From a virus: 25,191 bases of DNA. Shown one piece after another: positions 1 to 7,684 of this stretch. Position numbers and translations under genes: made by a program. Within the stretch, counting starts at the first letter, position 1, and every line of letters starts with the position of its first letter. The notes under the pieces were generated by a model. The model was given only the letters and a program-made list of their open reading frames with translations, was not told the origin of the DNA and made no database searches. The stretch is taken from the IMG/VR virus record IMGVR_UViG_3300005511_000076, positions 1 through 25,191 of that record; one strand, given 5' to 3'.

Positions 1-111
1 CGGAAAAATGGACGAACGCCTGCGAAGCCTTGTGGGGCTTGGGATTGCGGCGTTTAGTGGCAGGAATTGGAGCTTATTGGCAATGTTGCGGAAGGGCAAC
101 ATTTTGGGAGG
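1..111. other. Left host flank, no gene seen
   Basis: This short stretch lies outside the left attachment repeat and should be chromosomal DNA that lay downstream of the tRNA-Leu gene before integration. No convincing coding region is visible. It contains a stem-loop at 82-105, described separately, and a weaker hairpin near 24-43. Confidence 0.6.
82..105 (+). terminator. Possible rho-independent terminator
   Basis: A perfect 8-bp inverted repeat, AATGTTGC and GCAACATT, encloses the 6-nt loop GGAAGG, and the right arm runs into TTTT. Read on the plus strand this resembles a weak intrinsic terminator, for a host transcript entering from the left or as a barrier at the prophage edge. The T tract is short and the stem is not especially GC-rich, so activity is uncertain. 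Confidence 0.35.
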
Positions 112-139
112 TTGGTGCGAGGGAGGGGACTCGAACCCC
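112..139. repeat. Left attachment site (tRNA-Leu 3' fragment)
   Basis: These 28 bases are identical to 25071-25098 and diverge at base 140. On the minus strand they read as the T-arm, the 3' acceptor strand and CCA of a tRNA-Leu, with no D-arm or anticodon arm beyond them, so the fragment is not a functional tRNA. It marks where the phage joined the chromosome on the left. Confidence 0.93.
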
Positions 140-167
140 CGCAATCCATAAGCCACAGAATGACATA

Positions 168-185
168 AGCGTATGGCGCGCGTAA
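168..185 (+). promoter_or_regulatory. Left integrase arm-type site pair
   Basis: Two copies of a GCGTA-centred 7-mer, AGCGTAT at 168-174 and CGCGTAA at 179-185, are 11 bp apart and in the same orientation. The same core occurs five times at the other end of the prophage. The location, 28 bp inside the att core, and the helical spacing suggest binding of the integrase N-terminal domain. This is inference from pattern only. Confidence 0.5.
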
Positions 186-297
186 CGCAATAGGCAATCA
201 AGGCGGCGATGCCATCGTGGGCGGGAGGCCGGGATGCGGGAAACTGGACGCCGACGCCATAGTACACTGCCACCCCGCACACAGGAGAGAGTCACAA

Positions 298-1164
298 ATG
301 TCCGCAGACAAGATCAAGAAGGTTGGCCATGGCACCGTCGAAATGGGCGAGCGCTGCTCGGTAGGCGAAGGCGTACAGATCATCTTCGCCAAGCATGGCA
401 CGGTGAAGCTCGGCGACTACGTGAACCTGGGCGATGGCGTCAAGATGATCATCGACGGCGGCAACGTCACCATTGGCGACTGGACCACCCTGCATGCCGA
501 CACCCTGGTTCTGTCCAAGACGGGCGTGTCGATCGGACAGCATTGCTGGTTTGGCCAGAACACGGTGCTCGACGGCACCGGTGGCCTGACCATCGAGAAC
601 GGCGTGCGCGTGGGCATGTACTCGCAGCTGTGGTCGCACGTGGCGGCCGGCGAGCAGATCGAGGGCTGCACCCTGTTCGGCGAGCGCCCTATCCACGTCG
701 AGTCCGATGTCTGGCTGGTTGGATCGTGCATCGTGGCATCCGGAGTGCGTATTGGCCGGCGCGCGGTTGCGCTGATCGGTTCGAACCTGACGAAGGACAC
801 ACCGGCTGACGTGGTGCTGGCCGGCTCCCCTGCCAAGGTCAAGGAAGGACTGAGCTTCTACAAGCCGGTCACGCTCGACGAGAAGTTCGACATGCTGGAA
901 GGCTGGCTGCACCAGATCACCAGCAATCAGACCACGCTGGATGCACCTTTCACCGTGCGCAAAGGCGACATGATCACCGTGGACTATGGGCGCGAGAAGA
1001 TCGTGTTCTTCAAGACGTCCGCCGACTTCGACCGTGCCGAGCGCGCGACTGCCGTGACGCTCTGCTGCGTGGAGAACAAGCGCTATGTGAAGGCGCTGAC
1101 CGATACCGAGCAGCGCGTGATGAAGTACCTGGGCGGCAACAAGGCGCGGTTCTTCAGCAACTGA
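298..1164 (+). CDS. Left-handed beta-helix (hexapeptide repeat) acyltransferase, probable cargo gene
   Basis: The 288-residue protein is built from hexapeptide-like turns over residues about 15-180, with repeated [I/V]G motifs such as VKLGD, VTIGD, VSIGQ and VRIGR. This is the fold of the LacA/NodL/WbbJ acyltransferases. His114 in QLWSHVAAGEQ sits where the catalytic histidine of this family is found, and the helix closes with the usual AGSPAK segment (175-180). About 105 further residues form a C-terminal domain I do not recognise. The start at 298 follows a good ribosome site (AGGAGAGA); the frame is open further upstream. It lies between the left att site and the lysis genes, on the opposite strand to the late operon and tail-to-tail with the holin, which is typical of a lysogenic-conversion gene. 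A plausible role is acetylation of surface polysaccharide, altering the phage receptor. The substrate is unknown. Confidence 0.85.
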   Translation: MSADKIKKVGHGTVEMGERCSVGEGVQIIFAKHGTVKLGDYVNLGDGVKMIIDGGNVTIGDWTTLHADTLVLSKTGVSIGQHCWFGQNTVLDGTGGLTIENGVRVGMYSQLWSHVAAGEQIEGCTLFGERPIHVESDVWLVGSCIVASGVRIGRRAVALIGSNLTKDTPADVVLAGSPAKVKEGLSFYKPVTLDEKFDMLEGWLHQITSNQTTLDAPFTVRKGDMITVDYGREKIVFFKTSADFDRAERATAVTLCCVENKRYVKALTDTEQRVMKYLGGNKARFFSN

Positions 1165-1173
1165 GAGCCGCGG

Positions 1174-1692
1174 TTAGCCGGCGAGCTTGTTGATCGTCTC
1201 GTCCTTCGTCTTGTTGGAACGGGTTGTGCCGAACTCGAAAGAGAACAGTTGCTCAACCCAACCCAGCGCGCGGCCGAGGATCAGGCTGATGCCGCCCTTG
1301 GCATACTCGTTCAGGTCGCCCATCCAGATCACCACGGCCAGGCAGATCAGTACCAGCAGCAACGCAGCGCCGGCCAGCACATTGGCCCGGTCGTTGCGGA
1401 TTCCCACCTTGGCAAGCTCAACATCGCGCTGACGAGCGTTCGCCGCATCGGCCAGATAGGCTTTCTCCAGATCGACCTGCTGCGCGCTCATGGCCTGCTG
1501 GAACTCCAGCACCTTGTTCGGATCGGCCTTGATCGCGGCCAGTGCCGCTTCAGGGCTCACCTCGCCGGTGATGGTTTGGGCGATCCCGACAACGTGCGCG
1601 GCCACGTCCTCGGCCTTGTCGCTGCCGGTCAGGAGCTTGATGATTCCCGGCGCGAACTGCGCCAGCGCCATGGCGATTGGGATGAGGGGCAT
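1174..1692 (-). CDS. Putative holin (three-TM GTA/phage holin type)
   Basis: This 172-residue protein has one strong membrane segment (residues about 104-123, LAGAALLLVLICLAVVIW). A hydrophobic N-terminus (about 1-22) and a weaker hydrophobic C-terminal stretch (about 133-152) could form two more. The middle, with ADAANARQRDVELAK-like sequence, resembles the three-TM holin family known from phages and gene transfer agents. It begins one base after the endolysin stop, so the two genes are probably translated together. The product would permeabilise the inner membrane to release the cytoplasmic endolysin. It is the last gene of the late operon and ends 9 bases from the convergent acyltransferase. 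Confidence 0.75.
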   Translation of the reverse strand: MPLIPIAMALAQFAPGIIKLLTGSDKAEDVAAHVVGIAQTITGEVSPEAALAAIKADPNKVLEFQQAMSAQQVDLEKAYLADAANARQRDVELAKVGIRNDRANVLAGAALLLVLICLAVVIWMGDLNEYAKGGISLILGRALGWVEQLFSFEFGTTRSNKTKDETINKLAG

Positions 1693-1693
1693 A

Positions 1694-2224
1694 TCAAACT
1701 CCCAGTTGCTTCCGAGCGAGCGCCCAGAAATGCTTGCGGTCTTCGAGGCCGTTCAGTCCGCCATTGATCCGGCGTGTCAGCCCAGCGAAATCGTCTTTGT
1801 CTGCATAGCGATTCAGGTCCGAGTTGAACCAGAACCACGCGGCAGATCGGCAGGCGCTCTCGGGCTCTTCGAGGGTTTCCGGCTGGGCGATCAGATCGAG
1901 GCCAAGCGCGAACCCGCATTTCACGTAGTTGCTGCGCCCGGTGATCTGAATGAGACCGCGCCCCATGAAACGCTTGCCATCACCCGGTTCCACGTTGCCG
2001 AGATCGGTGCGCCCTTCGTAGCGCGTCTGCGCGATGGTCGGCCCCCACAGTTCCCGCGTGTAGCGAAGCTGCCCGGACTCGTGCGCGATCTGTGCGATGA
2101 ATGCGGCCTGGCGCTGCGCAGTGTCGATGTGGAATTCCGCCATCGCCTCGCTCAGAGGGATGGCGAATACCTGGGCTCGCATGCCGGCCAGCGGCATGAT
2201 GGCGCGAAGCTGGTCAGAGGTCAT
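1694..2224 (-). CDS. Endolysin, GH19 chitinase/lysozyme family
   Basis: The 176-residue protein degrades peptidoglycan at lysis. It shows the GH19 landmarks: AHES with probable catalytic Glu49, FMGRGLIQITGRSNY (residues 87-100) matching the family signature, and RRINGGLNG near 151-159. There is no signal peptide, so it should depend on the adjacent holin. I chose the ATG at 2224, which overlaps the stop of the upstream gene as ATGA; 22 extra in-frame codons upstream would overlap that gene and are unlikely to be used. Length and motifs are normal for a phage endolysin. No spanin gene was found near it. Confidence 0.9.
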   Translation of the reverse strand: MTSDQLRAIMPLAGMRAQVFAIPLSEAMAEFHIDTAQRQAAFIAQIAHESGQLRYTRELWGPTIAQTRYEGRTDLGNVEPGDGKRFMGRGLIQITGRSNYVKCGFALGLDLIAQPETLEEPESACRSAAWFWFNSDLNRYADKDDFAGLTRRINGGLNGLEDRKHFWALARKQLGV

Positions 2225-2424
2225 TTGTGAAAGTACCCCGCACCGTTCAGCCAAGCAGCCACCGCAAGAGTACCCGCGCCAACCAGCCACAGGAACTTCG
2301 ATACAACTGACTTTCCGATCTGTGTGTAGACGCGTTCCAGTGCGACCTGGGCGGCCCGCTCTGCAATCTGTTCGATCTGGTCTTCGGTGAGATGTGGAAT
2401 GGATGCATGACTATCTCGCTGCAT
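2221..2424 (-). CDS. Small lysis-cassette membrane protein (possible second holin)
   Basis: This 67-residue protein has a polar, probably helical N-terminus (EDQIEQIAERAAQVALERVY) and one membrane segment at residues about 44-60 (FLWLVGAGTLAVAAWLNGA). Its stop overlaps the endolysin start by four bases, which ties it to lysis. Size, topology and position suit a single-TM holin or holin modulator, but I cannot assign a family. The ribosome site upstream of the ATG at 2424 is weak. Confidence 0.6.
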   Translation of the reverse strand: MQRDSHASIPHLTEDQIEQIAERAAQVALERVYTQIGKSVVSKFLWLVGAGTLAVAAWLNGAGYFHK

Positions 2425-2460
2425 ACTTTGGACCCCAGTCTTGCCGTCGTCGCGGCTTAT

Positions 2461-3423
2461 TTATCGAATGCGCCGCACGCGCAGAATCCCCTGCCCGGTC
2501 ATCGTGCCGCCCGAGTGCGTGGCGTTTGCCACGCAATAGACCGTGGTAGTGCTGGCCAGGGAAAAGCGCCGCAGAGTGGAATCGCGCGTGACACCGGTGC
2601 CTGCCGGGATGCTGATGTTTCCGGAGTGGTTGTAGAGTGGTACCGCTGGCAACGTGGCGCTAGTCGTGTTGAGGGCAACGATCACTGATGTGGCGGTGTC
2701 ACCCGCGCCAGTCAGAAAGAACACGTTGCAATATGCGTCGTAATCGCCTGCCGCCAAGCTCTGCGAAGTGATGTTGGTGGTCGTCGCCGTGGTGAGGCCG
2801 ACGGCTGCCGGCGACACTTCAACATACTCGCCCCATGCACCCGCATTCGCGTTGTTGTTCGTCGTGGTGCCTACGATGCCAGCGGTCTGCGATGGCGTGA
2901 TCGTGCTGGTGAAGGTGACGTTGCCGCTATAGGTCGGCGTGCCGCTGAAGGTGCCCGAGAGCGCCGCGCCAGCAATCGTCGGTGTGGTCAGCGACGGGGA
3001 TGTGCCGAACACCGCCAAGCCACTGCCCGTCTCATCCGACAGCACGCCCAGCAACTGCGCCGATGTAGTGGCCGCGAACTGCGACAGGTTGCCGCTCGTC
3101 AGCGCGAACGTCGTGCCGCACGAGAAGCCCGTGGCGCTGGTGTACTTCAGCGCGCTGTTGCCGGTGCTGCAGCTTGGCAGTGCAGCCGCAGTCGGTGCGG
3201 CGCTGGAGCCGGTAACGTTGGCGATGGCGGTGTTTGCGGCAACCGGGCCGAGCGCCGTGGCGGTGACGTTGCCCCACGCGGGCGCCGTGCTGGGCCCGGT
3301 CGAAACGATCGCCTGCCCCGATGTCGAACCAGCAGGATTGATCAGCGTGACCGGCGTGGTGGTGGCGCCGATCGCCAGTGCCGAGAAGGTGAGGGCCAGC
3401 AGGCCCGTGAGAATCTTGCGCAT
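2461..3423 (-). CDS. Fibre-like virion or exported protein with apparent signal sequence
   Basis: The 320-residue product is rich in Ser, Thr, Ala and Gly. It includes the segment AVFGTSPSLTTPTI (about residues 138-151), a phrase common in phage tail-fibre shafts. The C-terminal 140 residues look like a compact beta domain and contain two Cys. The N-terminus, MRKILTGLLALTFSALAIGATTTP, reads as a classical signal peptide with likely cleavage after AIGA, which is odd for a tail protein assembled in the cytoplasm. It follows the tailspike by 8 bases with a good ribosome site (AAGGA). It could be a minor fibre or receptor-binding accessory, or a protein released to the envelope. Function is not established. 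Confidence 0.65.
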   Translation of the reverse strand: MRKILTGLLALTFSALAIGATTTPVTLINPAGSTSGQAIVSTGPSTAPAWGNVTATALGPVAANTAIANVTGSSAAPTAAALPSCSTGNSALKYTSATGFSCGTTFALTSGNLSQFAATTSAQLLGVLSDETGSGLAVFGTSPSLTTPTIAGAALSGTFSGTPTYSGNVTFTSTITPSQTAGIVGTTTNNNANAGAWGEYVEVSPAAVGLTTATTTNITSQSLAAGDYDAYCNVFFLTGAGDTATSVIVALNTTSATLPAVPLYNHSGNISIPAGTGVTRDSTLRRFSLASTTTVYCVANATHSGGTMTGQGILRVRRIR

Positions 3424-3431
3424 GGTCGTCC

Positions 3432-5618
3432 TTATGGGTTGGCGTTGTAGCTCATCTTGAGGTGTGCGGTTCCGCTGGTCGGCAGGTCGAACAGCACCGG
3501 CGTAGTCCCAGCGACGGGGATTTGGGTCACAGAGATATCTGTCCCATTCCCGTTGAAGTAGGCGTTTAGAATCGGCCCCGTGTACGGCACGCCCTCAATG
3601 ACAACGTGGGCAATGCGTAGGGGGCCAGGTGGGTTGGATGATGGCGAGTAGCTTTGCGGCGCATAGCCCAGAGGAAGCCCCTTAATGACCAGCTTGCCGG
3701 TGCCAGTGTGAGCACTCCATCCGACCGTCAGTGCAACGTCAACCTGCTCACCGTGAAGGGAAATGCGACCTTGCTGGGCGGTGTACGTGCCAACGCCTGC
3801 AGACGTGCTACCCGCAATGGTCGGCGTGAATACATTGTTCGAGCGCGGGCTGTGCTGCGGCAGGTACGTGACGTCTCCCAGCGGGAAATCGTTGCCGTAT
3901 TGGCTACCGGACTCAGCGCGGCTGCAGTTCGTGTTGCTAGAGTCAACGTCGTATTTCTGCGTGCGGCCACCGGACACCATCTTGTTGTAGAACGCACGGA
4001 CGCCATCGCAATTGCGCATCTTGATGCAGCACGGGCCGGCATTTGCAGAGTGCTGCGTGTCTCGCGCAGAGCTTGCGATTGCACCTTGGAAGAAGATGTC
4101 GCCAAGGTCGCATTGTTCGAAGTAGGTGCGCTCGATGCGGGTTCCGTTGCCGCTGTCCAGGACGCCGTAATCGAAGCCCTGGATGAAGCCGCCGATGATG
4201 CCAACGCCTTCGTTGACAATGCCCGCTCCAGTCACATAGATGCCGTTGCCACTGTGGCTGTTCGGTCCGTCGGTGTTCTCCAAGCATGGGTTCGTGATGT
4301 CGATGACGGACCCGTTCTCGACCACCTGAATCGGGTTGGGCACCCCGTAGTACGACGTGAAGTTGTCGCACTTAGCGCCGAAGCAGCCGCTTCGGAAATA
4401 CGCACCGATCTGCACCTTCGTCACGTAGCAGTTGAACAGCCCGGCTTGCAAACGGAAGTTCGTCAGGTCGAAAGCAGTGATACCTGACTTCCCGTTGCCA
4501 TCCACCGTCGCGCCATGGATGCGCGAGAAGTACGCGTGCGAGGTCGATTTGAAGATCGTCATCGTGTTCGACGCGGGGATGAAGAACGCATCCTTGTCGC
4601 AATCGATCACGAGGTTGTCGCGCAGTTCGATGGCGGTGTCGATCAGGTACGTGCCACGGCTGACGTGGACACGCCCCGCGCCGCTGTCGATTGCCGCCTG
4701 GATCGCAGCGCTGGCGGGCGTCACACCGTCGCCCTTCGCGCCGAAGTCCATGACATGGACCTGATCACGGAGCTTGTCCATCACCGAGCGATAGACCGCA
4801 CCGGCACCGCTGGCGATGAACTTCAGCTTGGAGACGATCGCGGCCAGTGCGGTGTTGCTCGATGCCAGCGAATCGGCGGTGACAGAGTCATCGGACGGGG
4901 TAAGCGTCGATAGTGTTGTGCCGATGTAGCCCCAGATCTTGGTGACGCCTGGCGGGATCGGGGTTGTGTAATCCACCGACAGGCCGCCCAAGGACCATTC
5001 GCCGAATTCTTGTGGCGCCGCATCCCAGAACATTTCGAGATTTCCCTTCGTTCCCGGCGCGCGCGGCAACGTGACAGTGGTGTCACCGGGGTTGAAGTCA
5101 ACGCCGACATTTAGCGTAAATGGCATGCGGTCACCGGCCCCTACCGAGGTCGGGAACGGCACCATCATGTGGCGGCCGTTCGACAGGTTGAAGCCAAGCA
5201 GCATGCCCTTGCGGGCGTTGGCGTCAGGCAGTTCGCCGTCCAGGTTCTCGACGGTCGGGTATCGCAGGGACAGCAGCTTCGTGCGGATGAAATCCTGCAG
5301 CGCCATCCACAGGCGATCGAAGTCGTTGTTGACCGTCTGCGCACGGAAGTCGCCGTTGCGCTGGTAGTCGGTCAGGCGTTCGATTGCGACATCGCGATAG
5401 AGCACCACGGACACGCCGTCTGCTGGCGGGGTCGTGAAGATGACAGCGCCACCGGTTTGGCTGCCAACGCCATTGACGGTGAAGCCGGATGTCACCGATG
5501 CGCCGTTGACGTTCACGACGAGGTCATCGGCTGACAGCAGGTAACACCCGTAAGCAAACGTGGTGGTTACCCCGTTGCCGACGTAGGAAAAGATTGTGGG
5601 CTGATCTGGTACGGACAT
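3432..5618 (-). CDS. Tailspike: T7-type N-terminal adaptor plus beta-helix (pectate-lyase-like) domain
   Basis: This 728-residue protein should bind and probably cleave surface polysaccharide during adsorption. Residues about 4-120 match the T7 gp17 N-terminal tail-attachment domain (for example VVLYRDVAIERLTDYQ and NNDFDRLWMALQDF). A linker and small beta domain follow. From about residue 290 the segment VMDFGAKGDGVT starts a right-handed beta-helix of the pectate-lyase-3 type used by many depolymerase tailspikes. The last 130 residues look like a trimerisation or receptor-binding tip. Catalytic residues cannot be named by eye. It lies directly downstream of terL and upstream of the second fibre-like gene. 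Confidence 0.88.
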   Translation of the reverse strand: MSVPDQPTIFSYVGNGVTTTFAYGCYLLSADDLVVNVNGASVTSGFTVNGVGSQTGGAVIFTTPPADGVSVVLYRDVAIERLTDYQRNGDFRAQTVNNDFDRLWMALQDFIRTKLLSLRYPTVENLDGELPDANARKGMLLGFNLSNGRHMMVPFPTSVGAGDRMPFTLNVGVDFNPGDTTVTLPRAPGTKGNLEMFWDAAPQEFGEWSLGGLSVDYTTPIPPGVTKIWGYIGTTLSTLTPSDDSVTADSLASSNTALAAIVSKLKFIASGAGAVYRSVMDKLRDQVHVMDFGAKGDGVTPASAAIQAAIDSGAGRVHVSRGTYLIDTAIELRDNLVIDCDKDAFFIPASNTMTIFKSTSHAYFSRIHGATVDGNGKSGITAFDLTNFRLQAGLFNCYVTKVQIGAYFRSGCFGAKCDNFTSYYGVPNPIQVVENGSVIDITNPCLENTDGPNSHSGNGIYVTGAGIVNEGVGIIGGFIQGFDYGVLDSGNGTRIERTYFEQCDLGDIFFQGAIASSARDTQHSANAGPCCIKMRNCDGVRAFYNKMVSGGRTQKYDVDSSNTNCSRAESGSQYGNDFPLGDVTYLPQHSPRSNNVFTPTIAGSTSAGVGTYTAQQGRISLHGEQVDVALTVGWSAHTGTGKLVIKGLPLGYAPQSYSPSSNPPGPLRIAHVVIEGVPYTGPILNAYFNGNGTDISVTQIPVAGTTPVLFDLPTSGTAHLKMSYNANP

Positions 5619-5639
5619 TGGCGGCGGCCTTTGTAGGAG

Positions 5640-5659
5640 GCGCCGCCAGTTGACGGCGC
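5640..5659. other. GC-rich hairpin between terL and tailspike
   Basis: GCGCCG and CGGCGC form a 6-bp stem around an 8-nt loop in the 42-bp gap between the two genes. There is no T tract on the minus strand, so this is not a classic terminator. It could be an mRNA processing or stability element, or chance in GC-rich DNA. Confidence 0.3.
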
Positions 5660-5660
5660 G

Positions 5661-7310
5661 CTAGTCGACCTCAAGGGTCACTTCGTGGACCCCTGCGGAT
5701 TGCCGCCAATCTTTGACGTTCTCGGCTGTCGGTTTCCCGACAAGGTGGTTAATGCGCACAGGCGATTCGAGGATGGCGCCAGAACCGGAATCGAGGTATC
5801 CGTCCGGCTGCTCTTTGACCGCCGGGTTCCAGTCCTTCATTTCGTCCCACATCGGACCGTTCAGCACGTCGACGTGCGCCCACAGCACGCCCGATTTCAT
5901 GGGCGGCTCCAGGCCGGCAAGGATTCGCTCGTTCTTGTTGCCCTTGGCGATGTGCTCTTTGACACCGCAGCGCAGCCCTTCCTGCTTCAGTGCCCGCTGC
6001 AACAGCTTCGGCATGAAGGCGCCGAGGCCGTTGGTTTCCACCGAGACGTGGACGATGTTGAAGCGGCGCACCAACTCTGCGATCTGCATCACCTGGCCGC
6101 CGATGATCTTCGTGTTTCGGCTGTCGTCGAACACCGCCGCCTCACCGGTCAAGCCTTGGGCTACGTGCCAGTAGTGATTGCCGTAGCCGTCGTCGAGCAT
6201 CAGCGAGAAGGCCGAGGTATCGCCGCCGATCTTGCCCTTGGCCGGGTCCCAATACGCTCTGCCGCTCACGATCTGCACGTTCCCCAGCATCATGCGAACG
6301 GCGCGATTCGCAGTCTCCAGACGCGGGTGCATGTCGTATGCCTTGATCAGCTCAGGATCGAGTCGGCTCTCGGTGATCGGCTTGGCTTCGAGCATGTATT
6401 GACTGTCCCAGTAGTTGAGCGTCCGTACCTTGCGGCGGCGTTTCAGGATGTCGGCTCGGTCGAAACGTTCGGGCCATGCGCACCGGGCGTAGATATCCAG
6501 CACCGCGCCGACCGGGCGATTGAGCACAACCATCCTGCCGTCGAGGGTGTAGTCGTCGCCTTCCTTCAGGAGACGAGCCGCCTTGTGGATGCCGCTGATC
6601 ACGTAGATACCGTCAGGGCCCGGCTCGAACGGGAAAGGGAACCGCGTGCGCGTGTCCATTTCCTTGTCGTACCGGATCGCGTCTTCGAACAGAGGAATCT
6701 TCAGAAGCGCCGCGCCAGCACTGACCAGTTCCGGATAGACCGAATCGTGGGTGTGTGGCGTTCCGATGTAGGTTTCGCGTCCGCCAGGCACCAGAATGAA
6801 CGTGCCTTCCTGGATCTTCGAGCGGAGGTTCTCGCGGGCGTCGGCGGTGCGGATGTTCTTCGGCACCTCCACATCGTCGTAGTCGATATCGCGCGCGCGG
6901 GCAGAGGTCACGTTCTGGTTGACGCCCACGGCTGTCATGCTGGCGTTACGCGCGTCGTTGGCGCCGGTCACCCAGAACATCTGCGAACCGGGTTTCGTGG
7001 GAAGCATGCCGCCGCACAGAGGGTGCCGGCGCAGCACGTTGATCGTGTCGCGGGTCAGCTTCGCCGCGAGTTTGCCGTCTGCTGCCCAGATCAGGGACAC
7101 CCATGTGCCGTCGTTGTAAAGCTGCCAAGCCTTGTAGACGGCGTAGATGGTGGACTTGGCCGCGCCACGGAAGACCATCAGCACACGCTCAGTATCCTCG
7201 CAGAACTCCAGCCAGTGGCAGATACGCACGTGCAGTGTGGGAACCTGCCAGTTCATGACCTTCGCCCAGAGCAGGAAGAAGGCCAGAAAGCTGATGCGCT
7301 TATTTGCCAT
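5661..7310 (-). CDS. Terminase large subunit (T7 gp19-like)
   Basis: The 549-residue protein is the ATP-driven DNA packaging motor and headful/end-cutting nuclease. The ATPase domain shows a Walker-A-like loop FRGAAKST (residues 47-54), a Walker B region DYDDVEVP (143-150) aligning with ADDVEIP of T7 gp19, and the coupling motif YIGTPHT (181-187). The C-terminal nuclease domain has candidate acidic residues at Asp355, Glu425 (VETNG) and Asp504/Asp507. Length and motif order are complete. Its start overlaps terS by 11 bases. It appears intact although the head it would fill is no longer encoded here. Confidence 0.93.
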   Translation of the reverse strand: MANKRISFLAFFLLWAKVMNWQVPTLHVRICHWLEFCEDTERVLMVFRGAAKSTIYAVYKAWQLYNDGTWVSLIWAADGKLAAKLTRDTINVLRRHPLCGGMLPTKPGSQMFWVTGANDARNASMTAVGVNQNVTSARARDIDYDDVEVPKNIRTADARENLRSKIQEGTFILVPGGRETYIGTPHTHDSVYPELVSAGAALLKIPLFEDAIRYDKEMDTRTRFPFPFEPGPDGIYVISGIHKAARLLKEGDDYTLDGRMVVLNRPVGAVLDIYARCAWPERFDRADILKRRRKVRTLNYWDSQYMLEAKPITESRLDPELIKAYDMHPRLETANRAVRMMLGNVQIVSGRAYWDPAKGKIGGDTSAFSLMLDDGYGNHYWHVAQGLTGEAAVFDDSRNTKIIGGQVMQIAELVRRFNIVHVSVETNGLGAFMPKLLQRALKQEGLRCGVKEHIAKGNKNERILAGLEPPMKSGVLWAHVDVLNGPMWDEMKDWNPAVKEQPDGYLDSGSGAILESPVRINHLVGKPTAENVKDWRQSAGVHEVTLEVD

Positions 7311-7683
7311 GGACGCGCTTGTCGAAGGCTTCCTTGCTGGTCGCGCCGCCGATCTTGTTCAGCAGGCGCTGCGCCTCCTTCTCGGCTGCACGGATCTCGC
7401 CATCGAGGCCATCCGGCTCGTCGCTCTCGGGCTGCACGCCTTCAGGCGCGCCGGCCGCGCTCCGATGCTGAATCACGCCGATCAGGCCGGTGGTCTTCAT
7501 GATGACGGTGAGCGTGGCAGCGGCGTTCTTCTTGCACCAGTACCGGTCGCCCCGGGTCTGCTGGTCCATGGCGTTGGCATCAATGCCGTGGCCGGGCCAT
7601 TTGCTCGGCTCCGCTTCATCGAGGAACACGTCCGTCAGCTTCTCGGTCAGCGCTTGGAGGCGCTCGAATTGGTCCTGCCTCAT
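7300..7683 (-). CDS. Putative terminase small subunit
   Basis: This 127-residue, charged, mostly helical protein (RLQALTEKLTDVFLDEAEP at the N-terminus; an Arg/Lys/Glu-rich C-terminal helix) sits directly before terL and overlaps it by 11 bases, the normal place for the DNA-recognition subunit. I chose the ATG at 7683, which has GGAG six bases upstream and lies one base after the previous stop, over an in-frame TTG at 7695. Assignment rests mainly on size and position; no diagnostic motif is visible. Confidence 0.75.
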   Translation of the reverse strand: MRQDQFERLQALTEKLTDVFLDEAEPSKWPGHGIDANAMDQQTRGDRYWCKKNAAATLTVIMKTTGLIGVIQHRSAAGAPEGVQPESDEPDGLDGEIRAAEKEAQRLLNKIGGATSKEAFDKRVHGK

Positions 7684-7684
7684 A

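Noticed and set aside
112-198. A second full tRNA gene at the left end
   Set aside because: Only the 3' 28 bases match; no anticodon arm, D-arm or 5' acceptor strand follows.
1165-1185. Shared terminator between acyltransferase and holin
   Set aside because: The imperfect GCCGCGGTTAGCCGGC symmetry lacks a T tract on either strand and lies partly in coding sequence.
3432-5618. Diversity-generating retroelement acting on the tailspike, as in BPP-1-type podoviruses
   Set aside because: No reverse transcriptase gene and no template/variable repeat pair was seen.
5685-7502. 605-codon open frame on the plus strand
   Set aside because: It is antisense to terL and terS, its protein is rich in His, Arg, Val and Asp as expected for a GC-rich shadow frame, and no domain is recognisable.
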